Part shown: positions 37,357-44,994 of the stretch, in pieces
Layout of the letters: each line of letters starts with the position of its first letter
Position numbering within the stretch: position 1 is the stretch's first letter
From: Nonomuraea sp. NEAU-A123
GTDB lineage: Bacteria; Actinomycetota; Actinomycetes; Streptosporangiales; Streptosporangiaceae
Assembly (NCBI RefSeq): GCF_018603905.1
Contig: NZ_JAHFZZ010000004.1
Location: forward strand, 186,001 to 250,000
Direction: 5' to 3'
Length of the DNA stretch: 64,000 nt
Program-made: the position numbers and the translations under genes
The notes under the pieces: model-generated
What the model was told of the DNA's origin: nothing
What the model saw: the letters and a program-made list of their open reading frames with translations, nothing else
The model's database searches: none

Positions 37357-38307
37357 GTGTCTGCAATGAGTTCGTTCGTCGTGGCGCTCGACGTCGGTGG
37401 CACGTCCATGAAGGGCGGTCTGGTCAGCGAGTCCGGCGCGGTACTCCTGAGCGAGCGTTGCCCCACCCCGCGTGCCGAGGGCCCGGAAGCCGTCGTGGCC
37501 GCCATCCGGGAGTTCATCAGCCACCTGGCCGCCTCCGGTGATGGCATCCCGGCAGGCGTCGGCCTGGCGGTGCCGGGGCTGGTGTCCGAAGACGTGGCCG
37601 TCTACGCGGCGAACCTCGGCTGGCGTGACGTGCCGGCCTCCGACTTCACCGCCCTCGACGTACCGGTCATGCTCGGTCACGACGTACGTACCGGCGGCCT
37701 GGCGGAAAGCGTTCTCGGCGCCGGCCGCGGCGTACCCGACTTCCTCTTCCTGCCCATCGGCACGGGCATCGCCGGCGCCATGATCGTCCACGGTCAGCCG
37801 TACGGCGGCTCCTCCGGCTGGGGCGGCGAGATCGGCCACATCCCGGTCTTCCCGGACGGCGAGCAGTGCGCGTGCGGCCAGTTCGGCTGCCTGGAGACGT
37901 ACGCGTCGGCGGCCTCGGTCGGCAGACGCTACAGCCTCCGCTCCGGCCTCGAGGACGTCCGCGCCGAACAGGTCGTCTCCTCGGACGACCCCCTGGCCGT
38001 GGAGGTGTGGGACGAGGCGGTAGAGGCCCTCTCGCTGGCCCTGGCCACGTACACCCTGCTCCTGGACCCCTCCATGATCGTCCTGGGCGGCGGCCTGGCC
38101 GAGGCGGGCCCTGCCCTCTTCGACCCCGTCCGCACCCGCCTCGTCAAACGCCTCGCCTTCCGCGACGCCCCACCCCTCCTGCCCGCCGCCTTGGGCGTCG
38201 ACGCGGGCATGCTCGGCGCGGCCTTGCTGGGCTGGCGCGCGGCCGGCAGGGACGACCTGGGGGCCGGGTGGGTTATGGATGTGCGAGCGGAGCCGTTGGT
38301 GTCGTAA
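37357..38307 (+). CDS. ROK-family sugar kinase (glucokinase-like)
   Basis: 316 aa from GTG 37357, seven bases after TATCGT (leaderless type); ATG 37366 is possible. VVALDVGGTSMKGGLV is the phosphate-binding motif. ECACGQFGCLET-type Cys motif (EQCACGQFGCLETY) binds zinc, as in ROK kinases. No HTH, so it is an enzyme rather than a ROK repressor. It phosphorylates glucose or a related sugar; the gene stands next to tRNA-Val. Confidence 0.9.
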   Translation: MSAMSSFVVALDVGGTSMKGGLVSESGAVLLSERCPTPRAEGPEAVVAAIREFISHLAASGDGIPAGVGLAVPGLVSEDVAVYAANLGWRDVPASDFTALDVPVMLGHDVRTGGLAESVLGAGRGVPDFLFLPIGTGIAGAMIVHGQPYGGSSGWGGEIGHIPVFPDGEQCACGQFGCLETYASAASVGRRYSLRSGLEDVRAEQVVSSDDPLAVEVWDEAVEALSLALATYTLLLDPSMIVLGGGLAEAGPALFDPVRTRLVKRLAFRDAPPLLPAALGVDAGMLGAALLGWRAAGRDDLGAGWVMDVRAEPLVS

Positions 38308-38324
38308 GGTGTAGTGCCGATCAG

Positions 38325-38396
38325 GGGCGGTTAGCTCAGCGGTAGAGCACTCGCCTTACAAGCGAGGGGTCACTGGTTCGATACCAGTACCGCCCA
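38325..38396 (+). tRNA. tRNA-Val (anticodon TAC)
   Basis: Acceptor stem GGGCGGT pairs with ACCGCCC, discriminator A at 38396. D-loop AGCTCAGCGGTAGAGC, anticodon stem CTCGC/GCGAG around loop CTTACAA (anticodon TAC, reads GTA/GTG). TPsiC arm CTGGTTCGATACCAG. The CCA end is not encoded. Confidence 0.96.
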
Positions 38397-38432
38397 CCTG
38401 CATCAAGAAGTCCCACAGCGATCACGCTACGG

Positions 38433-38475
38433 GCCTCTCGTGCCATTGGCTCGCGCACGCGAGCACATGAGAGGC
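38433..38475 (+). terminator. Nested hairpin after tRNA-Val
   Basis: Outer arms GCCTCTCGTG / CATGAGAGGC (one mismatch) enclose a perfect inner stem GCTCGCG / CGCGAGC with a two-base gap. It lies 36 bp after the tRNA and can end its transcript. No poly-T. Confidence 0.55.
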
Positions 38476-38580
38476 TCGCCGTCATCGACGAGATTGACCT
38501 GATCAGTCGTCGTTCAACTGGGCATCAGCGGCTATCTTGTCTCGCTGGGCGTACCGGCGTGCAAAGATATCAGCGTCCCT

Positions 38581-40023
38581 CTACTCCGAGAGTTTCCGGT
38601 AGGTTGTCGGCCGTCCTTGGCCCCCCAGTTGCTCGACGAGTCCTCTCGATCTCAGTTCGCGGAGTGCCTTGCGGATGTTGGGTGCGGACAGGTTTAGTTC
38701 CTGCTTGAGGTCAGCGACACTGCGTGTCCCGGCCGCCAAGGTGTCGTAGACGCGTAGCTCCGTCTCGTTCAGGTCGTCGCCCGGGCGGATGACGGGAACC
38801 GCCTGCTGCCGTAGGACGACAGTGAATCGGATGGCGGCGTCGATGTAACGCGCAGGTGGAAGCCCGGCCTCTGCCAGGGCATCGGCCACGATCGGAATGC
38901 CGGTTGCCAGCGCCTCGATCACTCGCGCGCCTGTTTCTGGTGTGCGAGCGTGTTGACAGATCGCAACGAGTCGCGCATTGCGTGCTGAGGTGACGGCATC
39001 CCGGCCGAGCCGATCGACCGTGATGCCGTACAGGCCGCCCGGGTTGGAGACGATCAGCCGGTCACGACGGAGCCGAACCTCCACGGCCATGCCAGCCGAC
39101 CAATGATCGAGGTCGCGATGGAGAAGAGCGTTCGCGATGATCTCGCGAAATGCGATGTATGGATAGGCGGGCTGATCACGAACAGTACCGTCCGGCGCTG
39201 ACACGACGCTGGTGTCAAAGGTTCGCCGTGCCCAGTTCAGGGCCTCTTCCAGCATCCGTGGAATGGCCCCAGTGATCGTTGTCTGGTTCCGAGCCCGCGA
39301 TCCTACGGGATCGGTCGGCAATGGCTCTGCCGAAGCCTGGATGACGAAGCGCGGAAACCACTCCTGTGGATGAACCCCCAAAGCCAACACTCCTGCGACG
39401 GTCGGAGTGCCGTCGGGCAGGGTAACTCCGGCCCGCCGCAGCAACTCGGCATCGTCAGGGAAACGGCCCAGGCCGTGGGGGTCCCGTTCGCGGACCGAAC
39501 GTAGGAACGCTGCGACAAGGTCGCTATCAAGGTCCTCGCGGGTGGCGCCTGTCACGGGCTGCCGGTCGAAGAGCGGCGGCTTCCGGGCGGCCAGGAATGC
39601 CTGCTCTTCCAAATCCGACAGTGGGAAGTCCCCGTCGTACCCCCGCATGTATGCCGTACCCGACGCCGTGATCCGACACGGCTTGGCCGACGGATCGCAT
39701 TCATGCACCCTGGCGACGATGACCGGTGCCCCATCCACTTCCGCGTCACTGATCGTAAGCTGGACAGGCGGCGAGAACGAGCGAGCCTTGTGGGCGAGGC
39801 CCTGCTTGAGAGCTTGCGGATCTGAAAGCTGTATCGGACGAAAGCCGGTGGCCTCGTCGAGGCCGAGGATGATCGTCCCGCCGCCTGGATGGTTTGCCAG
39901 CGCGCTCAGAGTCGAGGCGAGCGACTGCGGCAGCCCTCCTGCCGCCGACTTGACCTCGACATCGTCGTAGTCGCCTCCGGCCGTGCGGAGACGTGCGACC
40001 AACTCGTTCACGCTCTGGCTCAT
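38581..40023 (-). CDS. AlbA_2 (Schlafen-like) ATP-binding regulator with C-terminal wHTH
   Basis: 480 aa from ATG 40023. N-terminal AlbA_2/divergent AAA_4 domain (VEVKSAAGGLPQSLASTLSA, then NHPGGGTIILGLDE). The middle holds a GHKL-like ATPase region (FREIIANALLHRDL, then IVSNPGGLYGI). The C-terminus is a winged helix (VADLKQELNLSAPNIRKALR). Proteins of this type are ATP-dependent DNA-binding regulators, often near mobile elements or defence genes. Base composition is lower in GC than neighbours and the gene sits beside a tRNA, which suggests acquisition, but no integrase or flanking att repeat is seen. Three AAATGTAACC-like half-sites just upstream probably mediate autoregulation. Confidence 0.85.
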   Translation of the reverse strand: MSQSVNELVARLRTAGGDYDDVEVKSAAGGLPQSLASTLSALANHPGGGTIILGLDEATGFRPIQLSDPQALKQGLAHKARSFSPPVQLTISDAEVDGAPVIVARVHECDPSAKPCRITASGTAYMRGYDGDFPLSDLEEQAFLAARKPPLFDRQPVTGATREDLDSDLVAAFLRSVRERDPHGLGRFPDDAELLRRAGVTLPDGTPTVAGVLALGVHPQEWFPRFVIQASAEPLPTDPVGSRARNQTTITGAIPRMLEEALNWARRTFDTSVVSAPDGTVRDQPAYPYIAFREIIANALLHRDLDHWSAGMAVEVRLRRDRLIVSNPGGLYGITVDRLGRDAVTSARNARLVAICQHARTPETGARVIEALATGIPIVADALAEAGLPPARYIDAAIRFTVVLRQQAVPVIRPGDDLNETELRVYDTLAAGTRSVADLKQELNLSAPNIRKALRELRSRGLVEQLGGQGRPTTYRKLSE

Positions 40024-40027
40024 AGGC

Positions 40028-40075
40028 AAATGTAACCATGCGCTGGTTATATTTGCTCGGGTTCTGGTTACATTT
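40028..40075. promoter_or_regulatory. Three-half-site operator upstream of the AlbA_2 regulator
   Basis: AAATGTAACC (40028-40037) and GGTTATATTT (40045-40054) form an inverted repeat. GGTTACATTT (40066-40075) repeats the second half-site 21 bp away, two helical turns. It lies 5-52 bp upstream of the start codon. Confidence 0.7.
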
Positions 40076-40203
40076 CGTCCTGTTCCGATTCGGCGCCTCC
40101 AGACGCGTCGCCGCCGAAAGAGCCCGGCGCCCCGGAGCCGGCTGTCCGAGCATCGCGCGGCCTGACGAGTTCCCGATCGACGTGATGCGGATAGCCTCGC
40201 GGG

Positions 40204-40335
40204 GTGGACGATGATCTCTCGGGTGGACCGGTGACCGACGTTGAGATCGCTCTCGGGGTTGGCCTCATCGTGTTGCTTCTTCTGCTGCCCACCATCATTT
40301 GGCTTGCCATGGTGTTGCTGCGCCGCCATAGATAG
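40204..40335 (+). CDS. 43-aa single-pass membrane protein
   Basis: GTG 40204 to TAG 40335. A short acidic start (MDDDLSGGPVTDVEIAL) leads into one strongly hydrophobic helix (residues about 15-38) that ends in LLRRHR, giving a positive cytosolic end. TAGCCT lies six bases before the GTG, the leaderless arrangement seen at many genes here. It is divergent from the AlbA_2 regulator. Function unknown. Confidence 0.5.
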   Translation: MDDDLSGGPVTDVEIALGVGLIVLLLLLPTIIWLAMVLLRRHR

Positions 40336-40824
40336 AGCCTCTGGCGAGGGCCTCGGCTCCGAAATGATCTCGAAGGGCGCCTGGTGAGTGGCTGGCGCGG
40401 GTGGAGTGGCGTGTACGTCGGTACGGGCGTGCCACTCGCGTGAGGCCCGCTGGGGGCGGTCGCCCGACATGGCGGGGTTCTGGTCGTTTCAGGCCGCCAC
40501 CACGGCCCGGGGTACCGTCCGGAAGCCGTTGATCATGGCCTGATCTGGTGGCCCCGCGCACATCTTTCGCCCGCGTGCCGCCTGGTCGTACCGGCTCCGC
40601 AGCGTGAGCGCGAACCGCAGGTCAACCCCTCATCTCCCGGTCTCCGGTGACTGACGGTGACCAATAGGTGTCCGAAGCGGTTGGCCCTCTATGCAGGTTT
40701 TGGATGTTCTCTGTACGGCTCATCCACACTCTTGATCTCCAGCAAGAGACGTTTCGAACGACCTCATAGACAACGCACGGTGCCGGCCAAGCCTCGTCCC
40801 CGGCACACGTAGAAAGGATTTCGT
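40336..40824. other. 489-bp intergenic stretch before the M23 peptidase
   Basis: No convincing gene. A minus-strand frame at 40295-40561 has shadow-like, Arg/Pro-rich content. I looked for the c-di-AMP (ydaO) riboswitch common before actinobacterial cell-wall hydrolases and do not find its conserved blocks. The peptidase promoter is probably within 40640-40800. Confidence 0.5.
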
Positions 40825-41850
40825 ATGAGACCCAAAGGGGTACTCACGGTTGGGTTCGCCCTGTTTGTCTGCCTCGCGTCCGGTCAGGGCGCGTTAGCGA
40901 GCACGACGGGGGCCGAGGCCGGTCCGACGCCGACTGCTACACCGACCGCCACGAAGACCGTCACACCCACCCCCACGCCGACCTCCGGGGCGGACAACAA
41001 CGACCCCCCGAACCAGGTTGAGGGGCCGCAGGTATCGACCCTGGCCGCCCCGGGCTTCCAGCTCCCCTTCCCCTGCGGCCAGTCGTGGAACGGTAACAAC
41101 AGCGGCAGCAGCGCTCACCGGTCATATGAGATCGACTTCAACCGGGGCAGCACGGCGAACGCCGACCTCGGGGACACCGTCGTCGCCGCCGCCGCGGGCA
41201 CCGTGGTCATCTCGGCCCACCAGGGTTCGGTCAACGGTTACGGCAACCTGGTCAAGATCGACCATGGGGGCGGCTGGACGTCCTTCTACGCGCATCTGAA
41301 CTCGCGCGCCGTCGCCGCCGGCGCCAAGGTCACTCAGGGCCAGAAGATCGGCGCGGTCGGCAACACCAGCAAGCCGGGCAACGGCATCTCGCCTCACCTG
41401 CACTTCGAGATCCGCAAGGGCAGCAGCTACCCGTCGAACATCCAGAAGGCCGTCTTCAACGGGGCCACGTTCGGCTACCCGAACCAGACGCTCACCTCCA
41501 AGAACTGCGGAGGAGGCGGCAGCGGTAACCCGCACACTGCCGCGTCGGTGTGCGGCAGCGGCTACAAGGTGATCGACTCGGCCGCCCTGGGCACGGCGGG
41601 CAAGGTCTACCTGCTGTTCAACTCGGCCAAGGGCCAGAACTGCGTGGCCACCATCAAGGCGACCTCCCTCGGCAAGGCCACCGCGGCCAGCGCCTACCTG
41701 GAGGTGAAGGGCAAGACACGGGCCAGTGACACCGGCAACTTCACCTACTACGCGGGTCCGGTACGCGCCAGTGCGGCGGACAAGTGCGTCAAGTGGGGCG
41801 GCAAGGCCGGTACGGCCACCTACAACAGCCCCTTCGAACACTGCGGCTGA
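40825..41850 (+). CDS. Secreted M23 (LytM-type) metallopeptidase
   Basis: 341 aa. Signal peptide (MRPKGVLTVGFALFVCLASG, cleavage likely after ALAS), then a Thr/Pro-rich linker (about 35-55). The M23 domain spans about 75-200 with zinc ligands in HRSYEID and HLHFEI. The C-terminal 110 residues form a Cys-containing domain (CGSGYKVIDSAALGTAGKVY) that recurs in secreted actinobacterial hydrolases. It should cut peptidoglycan cross-bridges or peptides outside the cell. GAAAGGA precedes ATG 40825. Confidence 0.92.
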   Translation: MRPKGVLTVGFALFVCLASGQGALASTTGAEAGPTPTATPTATKTVTPTPTPTSGADNNDPPNQVEGPQVSTLAAPGFQLPFPCGQSWNGNNSGSSAHRSYEIDFNRGSTANADLGDTVVAAAAGTVVISAHQGSVNGYGNLVKIDHGGGWTSFYAHLNSRAVAAGAKVTQGQKIGAVGNTSKPGNGISPHLHFEIRKGSSYPSNIQKAVFNGATFGYPNQTLTSKNCGGGGSGNPHTAASVCGSGYKVIDSAALGTAGKVYLLFNSAKGQNCVATIKATSLGKATAASAYLEVKGKTRASDTGNFTYYAGPVRASAADKCVKWGGKAGTATYNSPFEHCG

Positions 41851-41865
41851 CGTGTGAACCATGAA

Positions 41866-41897
41866 CGCCGCCACCCACTGCGGGTGGCGGCGCTTTT
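41866..41897 (+). terminator. Intrinsic terminator of the M23 gene
   Basis: An 11-bp perfect stem CGCCGCCACCC / GGGTGGCGGCG with loop ACTGC is followed by CTTTT. Confidence 0.9.
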
Positions 41898-41992
41898 CTG
41901 GGATCCAGAGGGAACGTCCGTCGCCGTTCGGAAGCGAAGCCCCCTGATCTGGGTCGCTGGTCGTAAAGGCCGGGATATTGCCGGGTCCCCGG

Positions 41993-42739
41993 TTACCGTG
42001 GCCGGTTGCCCTTCTTCTTGCGGCTGGCCGGCACGGCCCGGCGGCTGGAGGTGTTCTGTGCGGGCTTTCGTGGCTTCTGTGGTTTTTGTGCCTGCCGCTG
42101 TGTCCGCTCCTCCGCAGGGAAGGCGGGGGTACGGCCCCGCGAGCTGTTCGCGGTCCGGCCGCGGACGATGCCGATGAAATCTTCCACCAGGTCAGTGGTC
42201 GCGTCCGTGGGCCAGGCCAGTGCGACCTGGGACTGCGGCGCGTCCGGCACCGGCCGGTACGTGAGATCCCTGCGGTCGTGCAGGCGGGCCAGCGACTGCG
42301 GAACCAGGAGCAGCCCACTGCCGGCCGCTACCAGCTCGACCGTGTCCGCGGTCGTGGCGGGGCGGGTGAACGCGGGCAGCCCAGGCCGTACCGCCCACTC
42401 GAGGGTGTCGTCCAGAGGATGGAACACCTCGTCGTCGGTCAGGTCGGCGATGGCCACCTCGTCGACGGCGGTCACGGCGTGGTCCTTGGGCACCACGACC
42501 ACCGTGGTCTCCACGTAGAGCGGAATCACGCTGAGCCCGTCCCGGTCGATCGGCAGCCTGACGAACCCGGCGTCGGCGCCGCCATCCCGCAGGAGCCCCA
42601 CCACCTCGGCGGCGGGAACCGCGACCAGGGTAACCGGCACGCCGGGCATCCTCTCGGTCCAGACGCCCACCCATTTCGCGGGTGTCACCCCGGGCACGTA
42701 CGCCAGCCGGAACACTCTGCCGGTCTCCCCATCAGTCAC
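41993..42739 (-). CDS. LysR-type substrate-binding protein without HTH, basic C-terminal tail
   Basis: 248 aa. The whole of residues 10-200 matches the periplasmic-binding-like effector domain of LysR regulators (FRLAYVPGVTPAKWVGVWTE, then LVAAGSGLLLVPQSLARLHD), but no winged helix precedes it. In its place the C-terminus is a 45-residue Lys/Arg/Gln/Pro tail ending ASRKKKGNRPR, which could bind nucleic acid. GTG 42739 lies six bases after TACCCT on its strand. It is divergent from the DUF5997 gene, a pairing seen in other actinomycetes. Confidence 0.85.
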   Translation of the reverse strand: MTDGETGRVFRLAYVPGVTPAKWVGVWTERMPGVPVTLVAVPAAEVVGLLRDGGADAGFVRLPIDRDGLSVIPLYVETTVVVVPKDHAVTAVDEVAIADLTDDEVFHPLDDTLEWAVRPGLPAFTRPATTADTVELVAAGSGLLLVPQSLARLHDRRDLTYRPVPDAPQSQVALAWPTDATTDLVEDFIGIVRGRTANSSRGRTPAFPAEERTQRQAQKPQKPRKPAQNTSSRRAVPASRKKKGNRPR

Positions 42740-42745
42740 TTCCCC

Positions 42746-42787
42746 AGGGTACCGATGTCAGCGGAACCCGTTCCGACTGACTACTCT
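42746..42787. promoter_or_regulatory. Divergent leaderless promoters
   Basis: On the minus strand TACCCT (42751-42746) is six bases before GTG 42739. On the plus strand TACTCT (42782-42787) is seven bases before ATG 42795. The two -10 elements are 30 bp apart, so the -35 regions overlap and the genes may be co-regulated. Confidence 0.5.
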
Positions 42788-42794
42788 TTGGGCC

Positions 42795-43166
42795 ATGACC
42801 TCGTCCAAATCGAAGACCATCCAGACGATGAAGCCTGAGACCGCGGCCAAGAAGCTGGGTGTCCTTCTCTCGGCCACGCCCGCCGAGTTCCAGGCGGGTG
42901 TCGTCTCCAGGGACGAGTTGAACGAGTTGCAGTCGACGCCACCCACCTGGCTCGCTGACCTGCGCCGCAACGGCCCGCACCCCAAGCAGGTCATCGCCGC
43001 GAAGCTCGGGGTCTCCATTTCGGGCCTGACCAGAGGCGGGATCACCGAACCGCTCACCACCGCCGAGATCGACGCGCTGAAGGCGGAGAACCCCGCGTGG
43101 CTGGAGCGCGAGCGGTCCATCCAGGCCGAGGCCCGCAAAGAAGCACTCCGCCTCAAGCAACGCTAG
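42795..43166 (+). CDS. DUF5997 family protein
   Basis: 123 aa, basic. KPETAAKKLGVLLSATPAEF and PPTWLADLRRNGPHPKQVIA, with AKLGVSISGLTRGG, are the conserved blocks of this actinobacterial family. The middle helix pair (KQVIAAKLGVSISGLTRGGI) resembles a helix-turn-helix. Function unknown; always found with the LysR-like effector protein, with which it might form a split regulator. Confidence 0.82.
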   Translation: MTSSKSKTIQTMKPETAAKKLGVLLSATPAEFQAGVVSRDELNELQSTPPTWLADLRRNGPHPKQVIAAKLGVSISGLTRGGITEPLTTAEIDALKAENPAWLERERSIQAEARKEALRLKQR

Positions 43167-43213
43167 ACGGCTGAGACCGGCACGCCTCCGATGATCAACT
43201 ATGGTGACCGGTC

Positions 43214-44044
43214 GTGAGAATCCTCATCGTCGGCGGTAGTGGCTTTCTCGGCAGTGAGCTCGCTCGACAGTGTTTGCTCGCCGGGCATGAGGTGGCTGCG
43301 ACCTATCTGACCCGGCCCGGAGAGACCGCTGGCCTTGAGTGGTCGCCGCTCGATGTGCGTCGGCGCGAGGACGTCAATGCGCTGATCGGCGCGTTCCGGC
43401 CAGAGGTGGTCATCAACGCCGCCTACCGTCAGACGGATTGGGCGACCACGGCCATCGGCGCCGCGAACGTGGCTCTCGCTGTCTCCATGGCGGGTGGACG
43501 CCTCGTCCATGTGTCCAGCGACGCGGTCTTCTCCGGCGCCGCGGTTCGCTATGACGAGATGTGCGTCCCTGATCCGATCAGCCCGTACGGTGCGGCCAAA
43601 GCCGCCGCCGAGACAGCGGTGAACGCGATCGTGCCGGCCGCGGTGACAGCCCGGACATCCTTGATCATCGGCGACGGTGATTCCCCGCATGAGGCCCTGG
43701 TGCGTTCACTGGCCACCGGCAGCGCGAGAGGAGTGCTGTTCACCGATGACGTGCGGTGCCCCGTGCATGTCGTTGACCTTGCCGCGGCGCTTCTGGAACT
43801 TGCCGCATCCGAGTATCGCGGTATCCACCACGTCGCTGGAGCCGATGCCGTAAGCCGATACGAGCTCGGGCTGCTCATCGCTCGCCGCGATGGCCTCGAC
43901 ACGGACCACTTGCCGTCAGGTCGGCGGGCGGACACCAGGTTGCCCGGCCCGATAGACGTGCGCCTGGACTGCGCCATGACTCAGCGGCGGCTTCAGACCG
44001 AGTTGCGCGGCGCGCGGCGATTTCTGGGCGACGGTCAGCGATGA
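43214..44044 (+). CDS. RmlD-like SDR (sugar-nucleotide reductase type)
   Basis: 276 aa. RILIVGGSGFLGSELARQCL is the Rossmann motif, SSDAVFSG and YGAAKAAAE (YxxxK) the catalytic parts of extended SDRs, closest in layout to dTDP-4-dehydrorhamnose reductase. No other rhamnose gene is near. GTG 43214 is preceded by TATGGT. The last 40 codons and the stop (43922-44051) recur almost exactly at 48104-48233. Confidence 0.87.
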   Translation: MRILIVGGSGFLGSELARQCLLAGHEVAATYLTRPGETAGLEWSPLDVRRREDVNALIGAFRPEVVINAAYRQTDWATTAIGAANVALAVSMAGGRLVHVSSDAVFSGAAVRYDEMCVPDPISPYGAAKAAAETAVNAIVPAAVTARTSLIIGDGDSPHEALVRSLATGSARGVLFTDDVRCPVHVVDLAAALLELAASEYRGIHHVAGADAVSRYELGLLIARRDGLDTDHLPSGRRADTRLPGPIDVRLDCAMTQRRLQTELRGARRFLGDGQR

Positions 44045-44092
44045 TCGCGACCTTCGTCTGAAAGAGCCCGAGCCGGGGCTCGTATGCGGCAG

Positions 44093-44133
44093 TGATCATG
44101 ATGCGGTGGGCCGGGCCCACCGCATCATGATCA
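44093..44133. terminator. Convergent bidirectional hairpin
   Basis: Arms TGATCATGATGCGGTGGGCC (44093-44112) and its exact complement (44114-44133) form a 20-bp perfect inverted repeat with one central base. It lies between the stops of the SDR and the Cys-rich protein gene. Confidence 0.8.
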
Positions 44134-44137
44134 TCAC

Positions 44138-44470
44138 TCAGGTGCAGGGTCGGTTATTCACCCTGCAGATGCACCCGTTGCCGCCCTTGGTGTAGTCGCA
44201 GCACTCGAACCGGTACAGCGTGCTCCCCAAGTAGGCGCATGTCGTCCAGCAGTGCTTGCCGCCGCAGCTGTAGAGGCTGCTGCAGCCGCTGGCGCAGCAG
44301 GTCGTGGCTGAGCAGCAGCTACAGCCTGGCAGGCCGTAGCAGCCGTCCGGCGCCGCCTCGGCGCGTCCGGGGAACCACGCGTTGGTGGCCACCCCGACGA
44401 TTGTCGCCCCGGCGACGGCGAGGAACTTGTTCCTCGTCAGCCGAGTCTTCTTCACGTGCTCGACGATCAT
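44138..44470 (-). CDS. Secreted Cys-rich protein resembling methylamine dehydrogenase light chain (MauA)
   Basis: 110 aa. The N-terminus (KKTRLTRNKFLAVAGATIVG, then AWFPGRAEA) is a Tat-like export signal with R-N in place of R-R and an AxA cleavage site. The mature ~70 residues hold 15 Cys and one Trp. HCWTTCAY and RFECCDYTKGGNGCIC align by eye with the MauA segments SWVASCYN and YRDCCGYNVSGRCPC; the Trp falls where MauA has the first of its two tryptophylquinone residues. The part with the second Trp is absent. It ends a seven-gene operon with MauE-like and MauD-like genes that in methylotrophs serve light-chain disulfide formation. Family assignment is from motif reading only. ATG 44470 overlaps the previous stop as ATGA. 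Confidence 0.7.
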   Translation of the reverse strand: MIVEHVKKTRLTRNKFLAVAGATIVGVATNAWFPGRAEAAPDGCYGLPGCSCCSATTCCASGCSSLYSCGGKHCWTTCAYLGSTLYRFECCDYTKGGNGCICRVNNRPCT

Positions 44471-44994
44471 GCTCTCATCCCCTCTGGTACGTCCACTCTC
44501 TGTTCCCACAGCACCTCGAGGTCCGCGGCGCTGTCGGCGTCGCTGCCCGTCGCGACAGCGACCATGAAGCCGTCCCGCTGCAGGACGACGGTGGGCCACA
44601 ACGCCATGGGCAGGTCGGCGTCGACGGCCTTGGCCCGCTCGCCGTCGTAGGCATTGACGTGCGATGGGAGCATCGCGAGCAACTCGGTGGTGGAGTCGCC
44701 GGCGATGATCGCCACCGTCTGACGGTCCGCGAACTTGTCGAGATCGGCCGCGAGGCCGTGACAAGTGCCGCAGGTGCTGGACATGAAGAGCAGCAACGCG
44801 TCCTGCGTCGCGTCGGGGATCAGCGAGACCAGGCTGTCGGGAAGTTTCCTGCCGATGATCAGCTGGGCGCTGGGATCCACGCCGCGCCCCGTGAGGCGCA
44901 GGCGCAGTTCCGCGATTCCCCGCAGACAGGCCAGGAAGGCCACCGTGAGGACGACGCACGCCGCCACCAGCACGACGGCGAGAACGCGTTCCAT
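44467..44994 (-). CDS. Membrane-anchored thioredoxin-like protein (MauD-like, CGTC)
   Basis: 175 aa from ATG 44994, sharing one base with the previous stop (TGATG). One N-terminal helix (ERVLAVVLVAACVVLTVAFL) anchors it; the rest is an extracytoplasmic thioredoxin-like fold with the redox motif FMSSTCGTCHGLAADLDKF. MauD proteins have this layout and are needed to form the disulfides of the MADH light chain. It directly precedes the Cys-rich MauA-like gene, its probable client. Confidence 0.82.
   Translation of the reverse strand: MERVLAVVLVAACVVLTVAFLACLRGIAELRLRLTGRGVDPSAQLIIGRKLPDSLVSLIPDATQDALLLFMSSTCGTCHGLAADLDKFADRQTVAIIAGDSTTELLAMLPSHVNAYDGERAKAVDADLPMALWPTVVLQRDGFMVAVATGSDADSAADLEVLWEQRVDVPEGMRA

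Noticed and set aside
40295..40561. 88-codon minus-strand frame
   Set aside because: Arg/Pro/Gly-rich composition, no start signal, and overlaps the small membrane protein end.
40640..40824. c-di-AMP (ydaO-type) riboswitch before the M23 peptidase
   Set aside because: Such genes often carry it, but the conserved ydaO sequence blocks are not present here.
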